Assembly (NCBI GenBank): GCA_000437375.1
Contig: FR898238.1
Location: 96,562 to 107,865 of the forward strand
Length of the DNA stretch: 11,304 bases
From: Eubacterium sp. CAG:841
GTDB taxonomy: Bacteria > Bacillota > Clostridia > Oscillospirales > CAG-272
Direction of reading: 5' to 3'
Under the pieces are notes generated by a model, which was not told the DNA's origin, made no database searches, and saw only the letters and a list, made by a program, of their open reading frames with translations. The position numbers and the translations under genes are program-made. Below are positions 1 to 4,995 of this stretch, piece by piece. Within the stretch, counting starts at the first letter, position 1. Each line of letters begins with the position of its first letter.

Positions 1-10
1 ACTTATATAA

Positions 11-42
11 GCAAACCCCCGCCGGTTTCGGCGGGGTTTTGC
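11..42 (-). terminator. Rho-independent terminator of the sigma/anti-sigma cluster
   Basis: The two 14-nt arms (11-24 and 29-42) pair with one mismatch around a 4-nt loop, giving a very GC-rich stem (CCCCGCCG over CGGCGGGG). It starts 13 bases past the stop of the small secreted-protein gene. On the minus strand the stem runs into TTTGCTTATAT, a modest T-rich tail. On the plus strand the arm ends in TTTT, so it could also stop a transcript entering from the left edge. Confidence 0.8.
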
Positions 43-55
43 TGTGTATTGTGCT

Positions 56-463
56 TTATTTTTCGGGACAACAACTGATAGCTTTGCTGTAAATTACAGT
101 AGTTGTAAGCTGATCACAACGCGAGCATGTCCTGATTTGGCGAATCTGCTCGTCGCATCTCGGGTCTTTTTCTCGCGCCTCGTGGATAATGAACGTCATA
201 TTATAGCCTTCGTCATCATATTTATGACCGAAAACCGAGCAGATAATGTTCTTCCGTGCTGCAGCAGATGAGTTGTTTTCTGCGGCGACAGCGTTTATTA
301 TGCTCTGTCTCTGCTCTGCCGTAAGCTCGGTATCCTCGCCAAAAACTATGGTAACGTTGCCTGTTCTGTATTCATACACCCCGTCACCATTTGCGGAAAC
401 CGCAAACACACTCATTGAAAGCGCCATCGCAAAAGCAACGGCCATTGCAACAATTTTCTTCAT
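56..463 (-). CDS. Small secreted Cys/His-rich protein
   Basis: Predicted exported protein of 135 residues; function unknown. A signal peptide is clear: KK near the N-terminus, a hydrophobic core at about 5-22, and a likely cleavage site after AVSA (residue 24). The mature part has a short polar linker rich in Asn, Ser and Ala (about 56-70), then a Cys/His-rich C-terminal half: C75-x4-H80 in a CSVFGHKY motif, H94, C103, C113-x2-C116, and C131-C132 near the end. This layout resembles small zinc-ribbon-like domains seen in clostridial secreted proteins, but the cysteines could instead form disulphides. The ATG at 463 is supported by AAGGAGG about 11 nt upstream. The gene starts 24 nt after the stop of the membrane-protein gene, so the two are almost certainly co-transcribed. 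It may be an effector or ligand of the ECF system. Its existence as a gene is well supported; its role is inference. Confidence 0.85.
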   Translation of the reverse strand: MKKIVAMAVAFAMALSMSVFAVSANGDGVYEYRTGNVTIVFGEDTELTAEQRQSIINAVAAENNSSAAARKNIICSVFGHKYDDEGYNMTFIIHEAREKDPRCDEQIRQIRTCSRCDQLTTTVIYSKAISCCPEK

Positions 464-487
464 GATAATATATAGCCTCCTTATATT

Positions 488-1282
488 TTAGTTACTTGGT
501 CCTATCTCGCGCAAGCCTTCAAGCAGTTCCATCATAATTTCCGGACTTGTACAACCCATATAATATTCATATCCGTTGTAATGCCAATATGCCTGGCAAC
601 TGCCATCCGAAATCGTCCAAAGATTTATGTCTATTCCGTTTACGCAAACATTCATATCTCCGGGAAACGGCTTGTCGTCGCCATATTCCATTCTCGTTTT
701 TATATAATAACCATATATGTATTTTTTGTAAGTCAATATAACGTCATAGTTATCGCTGTTGTTTTCTTTGGAGTATGTAGCCAACGTAAGCTCTTCACCA
801 TTCGGAAGAGTCGAAGGATAAAGTATGCTTATCTGCTTTTCTTCAACCAGATCTTCTATGTTTTTATATGATTTGCATCGGTTGAACGACGGCGTTACCG
901 TAATATTTGCCGTCATTATTGAGGAGATGCGATCTTTTGCTTCCTTGTCAGACAGGTCTGCACAGGTAGCTACCGACATTATCATTACAAACACGGCAAC
1001 AAGCACAATGGTAATCTTCCATTTTATGCTCATCGGCGCGCGGCTTCTGCTTGCGGCTTGTGCTCTGGTGCTGCTTTCTATAAACCGATTGCCTTTCAGC
1101 TTCACATCGGCAAGCTTTTTTTCAAGCTCCGCTTCCGTAAATTTCTGCTCCGGTGGCACAAGCGAATCTATCTCTTCCGCAAGAGATAAAATAGCATCGT
1201 CATCGGCTTCACCGACAGGCTTTTTACATTCTTTTTCAAGTCGCCTTGAAAGTTCTCGCCTGCGATCTTCGCTGCTGATCAT
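488..1282 (-). CDS. Single-pass membrane protein, probable anti-sigma factor (DUF4367-like)
   Basis: Likely a membrane anti-sigma factor for the ECF sigma encoded just upstream. It has 264 residues. Residues 1-85 are a charged, helical cytoplasmic segment (RRRELSRRLEKE at 7-18, heptad-like EAELEKKLADV at 50-60) suited to binding a sigma factor. One transmembrane helix lies at about 88-108. The extracytoplasmic part has LPNGEEL (159-165), a Tyr-rich strand region (185-200) and a C-terminal WHYNGYEYYMG segment (233-243) followed by a helix. This matches the usual look of DUF4367 domains, which often sit behind anti-sigma-like membrane anchors. No zinc-binding HxxxCxxC (ZAS) motif is seen at the N-terminus, so it is not a classical ZAS anti-sigma factor. 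The ATG at 1282 has AAGGAGG about 9-10 nt upstream. The family call is from recognition of the pattern, not from a search. Confidence 0.78.
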   Translation of the reverse strand: MISSEDRRRELSRRLEKECKKPVGEADDDAILSLAEEIDSLVPPEQKFTEAELEKKLADVKLKGNRFIESSTRAQAASRSRAPMSIKWKITIVLVAVFVMIMSVATCADLSDKEAKDRISSIMTANITVTPSFNRCKSYKNIEDLVEEKQISILYPSTLPNGEELTLATYSKENNSDNYDVILTYKKYIYGYYIKTRMEYGDDKPFPGDMNVCVNGIDINLWTISDGSCQAYWHYNGYEYYMGCTSPEIMMELLEGLREIGPSN

Positions 1283-1298
1283 TTCTGCACTACCTCCT

Positions 1299-1304
1299 TA
1301 ATGT
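1299..1304 (-). promoter_or_regulatory. Strong ribosome binding site of the membrane-protein gene
   Basis: The minus strand reads AAGGAGG about 9-10 nt before the ATG at 1282. It fixes the start of the anti-sigma-like gene; no other in-frame start nearby has a comparable site. Confidence 0.6.
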
Positions 1305-1340
1305 TAAAGGTTATTTTTGTTTGAAAAAACATTTCTATAA

Positions 1341-1371
1341 TATAAGTGTCAAAAATCGCATTTTGGGTGCA
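1341..1371 (-). promoter_or_regulatory. ECF-type promoter in front of the anti-sigma-like gene
   Basis: On the minus strand, TGCACCC (1371-1365) is followed after 16 nt by CACTTATA (1348-1341). The second ECF locus carries CAACC, 17 nt, CACTTATA at 8645-8674. A C-rich AACC-like -35 and a CGTC/CACT-type -10 with 15-17 nt spacing are typical of ECF promoters. Transcription would begin near 1335, about 50 nt before the ATG. This suggests that the sigma factor drives its own anti-sigma and effector genes. A canonical TTGACA lies inside the motif at the wrong distance from any TATAAT, so a sigma-A reading fits less well. Confidence 0.5.
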
Positions 1372-1398
1372 TATTTTTGAAATTTTTTTGAAAAATTT

Positions 1399-1920
1399 TT
1401 ATTTTTTCTTAAAATGCCGTTTTTCAAGCTTTTTTCTTAGTCTCAACCACCTTGATTTCACCGTATTTACGTTTTCTTCCGTCAGTATTGAAACATCTTT
1501 AAGCGTCATATCATTGTTTATAATACAGTCGAAAAGCAACATCTCGGCTTCGTTCATTTCTGCATAGAGCTTTTCAAGAAGCTTATTGTATTCCTCATCG
1601 GAACAAGCCGATTTCTTTTCGGCGCGGAGAATAGATGCTTCCCTTTCCGCTTCGGCAAGCATTCTGGCTTGTTTGTTTTTTCTGCGTACATAGCTGTATG
1701 TAACATTTCTGAGCGTAATGTTCAGCCATTTCAGAACTACTGACTCCGCATGGCTTTCGAGAGAATTCCACTTAATGTACAGCAGCGCAAAGACGTCGTC
1801 AACTATTTCTTCCGCATCATACCGGTTTTTCGCACCCATATAGCAGCAATTTGAAATAAGCATGTTGCAGTATTTCATGTAAGTGCTTTCAAATGATATA
1901 TCCTGCAAAAGATTTTCCAT
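1399..1920 (-). CDS. ECF-type RNA polymerase sigma factor
   Basis: Alternative sigma factor of 173 residues, the usual size of the ECF class with only regions 2 and 4. Region 2 is at about 12-82: AEEIVDDVFALLYIKW at 36-51 corresponds to the core-binding and -10-recognition helices, and KWLNITLRNVTYSYVRRK at 64-81 ends it. A charged linker follows (about 85-112). Region 4 at about 113-166 holds a helix-turn-helix (MTLKDVSILTEENVNTVKSRW, 138-158) that would read the -35. The C-terminus is very basic (KKLEKRHFKKK). Region 2 and the linker are more divergent than in textbook ECF proteins, but the order is right. The ATG at 1920 has AAAGGAT about 11 nt upstream. The next gene on the strand is the anti-sigma-like membrane protein, 116 nt away, a typical sigma/anti-sigma order. 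Confidence 0.88.
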   Translation of the reverse strand: MENLLQDISFESTYMKYCNMLISNCCYMGAKNRYDAEEIVDDVFALLYIKWNSLESHAESVVLKWLNITLRNVTYSYVRRKNKQARMLAEAEREASILRAEKKSACSDEEYNKLLEKLYAEMNEAEMLLFDCIINNDMTLKDVSILTEENVNTVKSRWLRLRKKLEKRHFKKK

Positions 1921-1984
1921 AATTGCGACATCCTTTCTTTGGATTAATGCGGTTAAACATCTGTATAATCAACGCACTTTTATA

Positions 1985-2015
1985 ATTGTATCATACATTG
2001 TAGAAAAAATCACAA
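1985..2015 (-). promoter_or_regulatory. Candidate promoter of the ECF sigma gene
   Basis: On the minus strand, TTGTGA (2015-2010), a long 19-nt spacer and TGATACAAT (extended -10, hexamer 1990-1985). The -35 is poor and the spacing long, so the extended -10 would have to carry recognition. Surrounding AT tracts make chance matches likely. Confidence 0.35.
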
Positions 2016-2125
2016 TTTTTTTGAAAAAAATATTATTTTCGTAAACTTCTCAGAAAAGATATCTTCACAAGTTGTTTATTGTTCAGTTGTGGCTGTCATC
2101 GTCAAATATATTTGCAACCAACATC

Positions 2126-2178
2126 AAAGAAAAATCCCTTGTGTAAATCCGTGTGACTTGCGCAAGGGATTTTTCTTT
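2126..2178. terminator. 53-nt hairpin, probable bidirectional terminator or attenuator
   Basis: The arms AAAGAAAAATCCCTTG (from 2126) and CAAGGGATTTTTCTTT (to 2178) are perfect complements. With G-T wobbles the stem extends to about 21 pairs, leaving a loop of about 11 nt. The right arm ends in TTTTTCTTTAA on the plus strand, and the minus strand gives the mirror TTTTTCTTTGA. No annotated gene ends here on either strand. It may insulate the divergent promoters, end a short untranslated transcript, or be a small hairpin element. Confidence 0.55.
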
Positions 2179-2262
2179 AACTGCAATTGTTAATATAGCA
2201 CAAAATAACAAATGTTTTTTTATAAGCAATAAATGAATTGTTAACGAGTTGTATCGAAACTA

Positions 2263-2292
2263 TTGACAAACAAAAGACTAAAATTGTAAAAT
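2263..2292 (+). promoter_or_regulatory. Sigma-A promoter of the pilin-like gene
   Basis: Perfect -35 TTGACA (2263-2268), 18-nt spacer, -10 TAAAAT (2287-2292). It starts a leader of about 55 nt ending at the AGGAG site (2341-2345) before the ATG at 2356. Confidence 0.65.
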
Positions 2293-2355
2293 AATGATGT
2301 ATTTTGTCGAAAATATATAAATAAAATAAGAAAAACCGAAAGGAGCAATACCGGC

Positions 2356-3747
2356 ATGTCACTCTGCGCAAAAAAGAAAGGATTCACACTTGTAGAGCTT
2401 TCCATAGTAATGGCAGTAGTAATCATCCTCGCAAGCGTAAGCATAGTAACGTTTACAAAAGTCATAAAAGCAGCAAAAGAATCGGCAGTTATGCAGGAAA
2501 TGAAGCAAAGGAAAGAGGAATTAATGCTTGAAGATATACTGCATATAAACAGCGATGACTGGTTGTCAGTTGATGAGCTTGAAGAAGAAACAATATCCGA
2601 AGTTGCGCAAATCACAGAGGAACACGGCAAAGATAAATTTGCTGACGAAATGTTCGAAAACACATTGGGAGAAATAATAAGCAAATATGTAATAGCATCC
2701 GTAAACGGACAAACAAAAATGAATCCGACGGAGGCGGTATATATAATAAATGAAGCAATAAAAGAAACGAACAGTCCATTCACCGAAAAAGACATTTCAC
2801 AGATAACCGGAAGATATATAACGGACGGCGAGATCAAAGGCGATTATTCGTGGTATGACAATAAACAAACAATGATAATAGGCGAAGATAAAAAGCAGGC
2901 AGCAGATCAGATGACAGCTCTGTCGGTGCTGTCAAAATGCGGAATGGATTTTTCAGGCAAGACCATCGTGCTGAAAGGCGAGATAGACCTTCGAGGAGAA
3001 GAATTCACTCCGATTGTTTCTTTTTCGGGAAGAATGATAGGAGAGGAAAACAAGATAATAATGGAATACCAACCGAAAGAGACGACCATAAAAGGAATGA
3101 ACGGGGCTGTCGTATCGGATTACATGACTTATGATCCGCGCAGACCGAAAGTACGGTCCGACGTTGTGAGCTATGGTTTTGTAGGACTGCTTTCCGAAGG
3201 AGCAAGCATAAAGAATGTAAACTTTGAGCTTGATATGAAATACCGTGGCTCTGTGTTCAAAAACACATACATAGGCGGAGTTGTGGGCTGTCTTGACGGT
3301 GGAGAGATATCGGACTGCAGCATAACCGGAAACGTCAGCGGATATTGCAACGTAGGCGGGATAGTCGGCTACGCCAAGAGCGGAACGATAAAAAATTTGA
3401 AAATTCAAAACCTGACGGTAAACGCATATACCGATTTGGAAATACCGTATGCCGGAGGCATCGCGGCCTACATATATTCGGGAACGGTAAACATTGAAAA
3501 CTGTAATATCAAAAACACAAAGATTTGTGCTTATACAAAGAACAATGTTCTGAGAGTGAGTAGCTGCGGTACCGTTGCGGGAGTTATAGGACCTCTTAAT
3601 GCAAAGACAGATACTCTTTATACAACGGTAAATATGATAAATGTAAGATATGATGATACTCCTATAACATCAAATACAAAAAATACAAAAAATATATTTA
3701 GCAAAAAAGGATATATCAAAAGCAAATGCACTGTTAATATAAGATGA
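2356..3747 (+). CDS. Type IV prepilin-like protein with GLUG-type beta-helix domain
   Basis: Surface or pseudopilus protein of 463 residues. The N-terminus is a textbook class III signal: a short basic leader (MSLCAKKKG), cleavage expected after Gly9, then F10-T-L-V-E14 with Glu at position +5, and a hydrophobic helix to about residue 33. A charged helical region follows (about 37-150). At 186-247 comes a lead-in typical of GLUG proteins (KTIVLKGEIDLRGEEFTPI at 202-220, then SGRMIGEENKI). GLUG-like repeats follow: GFVGLLSEGASIKNVNF (274-290), IGGVVGCLDGGEISDCSI (306-323), VGGIVGYAKSGTIKNLKI (333-350), AGGIAAYIYSGTVNIENCNI (366-385) and a degenerate one near 404-412. Ordinary pilins are about 120-200 residues, so this is an outsized one carrying a probable adhesive beta-helix. 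No prepilin peptidase, PilB or PilC gene is nearby, so processing and assembly would come from elsewhere. Isoleucine is written mostly as ATA and the coding strand is purine-rich, unlike several neighbours, hinting at transfer. RBS AGGAG is 10 nt before the ATG. Confidence 0.82.
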   Translation: MSLCAKKKGFTLVELSIVMAVVIILASVSIVTFTKVIKAAKESAVMQEMKQRKEELMLEDILHINSDDWLSVDELEEETISEVAQITEEHGKDKFADEMFENTLGEIISKYVIASVNGQTKMNPTEAVYIINEAIKETNSPFTEKDISQITGRYITDGEIKGDYSWYDNKQTMIIGEDKKQAADQMTALSVLSKCGMDFSGKTIVLKGEIDLRGEEFTPIVSFSGRMIGEENKIIMEYQPKETTIKGMNGAVVSDYMTYDPRRPKVRSDVVSYGFVGLLSEGASIKNVNFELDMKYRGSVFKNTYIGGVVGCLDGGEISDCSITGNVSGYCNVGGIVGYAKSGTIKNLKIQNLTVNAYTDLEIPYAGGIAAYIYSGTVNIENCNIKNTKICAYTKNNVLRVSSCGTVAGVIGPLNAKTDTLYTTVNMINVRYDDTPITSNTKNTKNIFSKKGYIKSKCTVNIR

Positions 3748-3848
3748 AAAACTTTCGTAGTTAAGTGCAAAAACAAAGGCTGACATTTATCCCAAGCCCC
3801 GAAAAGGTGCGGCTCTGCAGTCATCGTCACCCGCCACGATCCCCAGAA

Positions 3849-3907
3849 TTCAACTTACAGTAGAAATTACCGCAGAGTTCTCAACAAGAATACTATTGTA
3901 AGTTGAA
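3849..3907. repeat. 15-bp inverted repeat overlapping the XRE promoter -35
   Basis: TTCAACTTACAGTAG (3849-3863) and CTATTGTAAGTTGAA (3893-3907) are inverted copies matching at 14 of 15 positions, 29 nt apart. The right arm covers the -35 TTGTAA (3896-3901) of the next gene. Two arms about four helical turns apart suggest paired binding sites for a dimeric regulator, plausibly the XRE protein encoded just downstream acting on itself. Confidence 0.6.
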
Positions 3908-3924
3908 AAATAATGTGGCATAAT
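3896..3924 (+). promoter_or_regulatory. Promoter of the first XRE gene
   Basis: TTGTAA (3896-3901), 17-nt spacer, extended -10 TGGCATAAT with hexamer CATAAT at 3919-3924. The leader is about 40 nt, ending in AAAGGA (3957-3962), 8 nt before the ATG at 3971. Confidence 0.6.
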
Positions 3925-3970
3925 TTGATTACAGGGTGGCCATCCGAGAAAAGCCGAAAGGATAAAAAAT

Positions 3971-4789
3971 ATGTTGGATCAAAAATTATTTGGTGAAAAA
4001 CTTCGCAATCACAGAAAAAGAATCGGTATGACGCAAGAAGAGGTTGCCGAAAAAATAGGCATATCTCCGCAAGCAATATCAAAATGGGAATCGGGCGATT
4101 GTCTGCCGGATTGTTTTAATCTGAAATCGATAAGCGACATATATGGAATTTCCGCAGATATTCTTCTCGAAACCGAATCAAGCAGCGACATCAATGCCGT
4201 AGCCGAAAGAATTGAACAGCTCGGCACCGAATTTATCTGGGCAAAATCAAATGCGGCAGGCTACACAAACAATCTTCATCATGAGCTTGGTGAGGACTTA
4301 TGGAAAATGTGGAAAGGAATCTATTTTGCAGAAGTAGGCGATCGCAAAAGACAGGAAGAGGACAAAAAACGCGGAAATCTTCGCATTATCGGTTCGTTCG
4401 GCACGAAAATATGGGACGATGAAGGCATAGTTTGCGTTATTCAATCGGAGCTCATCAGAAAACTTTCGGTTTTTGATGCCGAGACGATCGATATCATGAA
4501 AGAACTTTGCAGCGAGGACGGACAAAAATTGATTTTGTCCCTGGAATGTGATGCGCCCACATCCAAGAGCGATCTTATCGAAAAATCCGGTATTGCTCTT
4601 CCCCGTCTGAACGAATTGCTCCTTTTATTTACGGAAAATCGAATCATCGAATACCAAACGGACAATCATATGCGCGGGAACGGATATATTATCAGCGGAC
4701 ATTGCGGCATTGCCGCATATATGGTTTTGTCGGCAATGTTTATTTTGAACAAAAAGAGATGTACGGTTTCTTCATATTATTCGAATTGA
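3971..4789 (+). CDS. XRE-family regulator with C-terminal winged-helix-like domain
   Basis: DNA-binding transcriptional regulator of 272 residues. The N-terminal HTH is canonical: helix 2 T21QEEVAEKIG30 and recognition helix S32PQAISKWE40, domain end near residue 66. The middle (about 78-165) is a mixed, aromatic-rich segment (WKMWKGIYFAE at 111-121; a strand-like segment around 137-158). Residues about 172-232 look like a winged helix (APTSKSDLIEKSGIALPRLNELLLLF then a beta-wing around RIIEYQ), and a hydrophobic helix sits at about 246-259. The same order (XRE HTH, middle strand region, winged-helix-like) appears in the minus-strand regulator at 7524-8372, so I read them as diverged family members. 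The middle region could sense a small molecule. Likely autoregulated, because an inverted repeat covers its promoter. No terminator is evident before the next gene's promoter. Target genes are unknown. Confidence 0.88.
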   Translation: MLDQKLFGEKLRNHRKRIGMTQEEVAEKIGISPQAISKWESGDCLPDCFNLKSISDIYGISADILLETESSSDINAVAERIEQLGTEFIWAKSNAAGYTNNLHHELGEDLWKMWKGIYFAEVGDRKRQEEDKKRGNLRIIGSFGTKIWDDEGIVCVIQSELIRKLSVFDAETIDIMKELCSEDGQKLILSLECDAPTSKSDLIEKSGIALPRLNELLLLFTENRIIEYQTDNHMRGNGYIISGHCGIAAYMVLSAMFILNKKRCTVSSYYSN

Positions 4790-4855
4790 TAATCGTAGCA
4801 AGAAAGGCAAAAAACCAAATTGAATATTTTGATGTTTTGACTGCTGACATACGTC

Positions 4856-4884
4856 TTGAAAATAAACGAATGAAATGATATAAT
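4856..4884 (+). promoter_or_regulatory. Upstream promoter (P1) of the second XRE gene
   Basis: TTGAAA (4856-4861), exactly 17 nt, TATAAT (4879-4884), with an extended -10 (TGATATAAT). This is one of the best sigma-A promoters in the window. Predicted start near 4891 leaves a leader of about 105 nt containing the palindrome at 4899-4915 and the second promoter. Confidence 0.75.
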
Positions 4885-4898
4885 TGGCGAAAGTCATC

Positions 4899-4915
4899 GT
4901 CACGCGGCGCGTGAC
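4899..4915. repeat. Perfect 17-nt palindrome just downstream of P1 start
   Basis: GTCACGCG-G-CGCGTGAC: 8-bp arms around one central base, far more GC-rich than its surroundings, lying about +9 to +25 relative to P1. The position suits a repressor or roadblock operator. It could also act as a small hairpin in the leader. The bound protein is unknown; the XRE product encoded downstream is one candidate. Confidence 0.6.
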
Positions 4916-4935
4916 AAACTTCCATGCCCGTTTGG

Positions 4936-4965
4936 TAGACAAACAATAGACAGAGCTGGTATAAT
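4936..4965 (+). promoter_or_regulatory. Downstream promoter (P2) of the second XRE gene
   Basis: TAGACA (4936-4941), 18 nt, TATAAT (4960-4965), with TGG before the hexamer (extended -10). The transporter promoter at 7369-7397 uses the same TAGACA. AGGAGG at 4981-4986 follows. Two ATGs are available: the one at 4991 opens a two-codon frame (ATG CTA TGA) overlapping the true start, and the one at 4996 has the right spacing (9 nt). Confidence 0.6.
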
Positions 4966-4995
4966 TATATCACACCATACAGGAGGTATAATGCT

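Larger units (their letters stand above)
1921..2355. other. 435-bp AT-rich intergenic region between divergent genes
   Basis: Divergent control region between the ECF sigma gene (minus) and the pilin-like gene (plus). It holds a weak promoter for the sigma gene (1985-2015), a long perfect hairpin (2126-2178), a sigma-A promoter for the pilin-like gene (2263-2292) and its ribosome binding site (AGGAG at 2341-2345). Open frames here are short, low-complexity and lack ribosome binding sites, so I call no gene. Confidence 0.7.
3748..3970. other. Intergenic region with XRE promoter and short repeats
   Basis: No gene is supported here. Bases 3769-3784 repeat 16 nt that recur at 6037-6052, where they form the left half of a real terminator; here the right half is missing. 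A GC-richer patch follows (about 3790-3845), with GTCATCGTCAC at 3820-3830, shared with 4893-4903. The rest is the inverted repeat and promoter listed separately. I see no convincing terminator for the pilin-like gene. Confidence 0.5.

Noticed and set aside
1..12. ACTTATATAAG at the left edge as a third ECF -10 element
   Set aside because: It matches CACTTATA only in part and the upstream -35 region lies outside the window, so it cannot be judged.
1346..1360. TTGACA on the minus strand upstream of the anti-sigma-like gene, as a sigma-A -35
   Set aside because: The nearest TATAAT-like hexamers are only a few bases away, so spacing is wrong; the overlapping ECF-type motif fits better.
2241..2837. 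Minus-strand open frame of 198 codons over the pilin-like gene start
   Set aside because: It runs antisense to the pilin signal and through the promoter; its Ser/Ile/Phe-rich composition is a mirror of the A-rich sense strand.
2356..3747. The whole window as a phage or integrative element
   Set aside because: No integrase, transposase, attachment site pair, structural or replication gene is present; the repeats at 7454 and 8481 bracket only one regulator.
3727..3769. Imperfect inverted repeat at the end of the pilin-like gene (TGCACT..TAA / TTAAGTGCA)
   Set aside because: Considered as the missing terminator, but it has a bulge, a long loop and an A-run rather than a T-run after it on the plus strand.
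3618..3830. Minus-strand open frame of 70 codons across the end of the pilin-like gene
   Set aside because: It has no ribosome binding site, its C-terminal half is antisense to real coding sequence, and the hydrophobic run reflects AT-rich complement. It may carry a dispersed repeat at 3768-3840 but not a supported gene.
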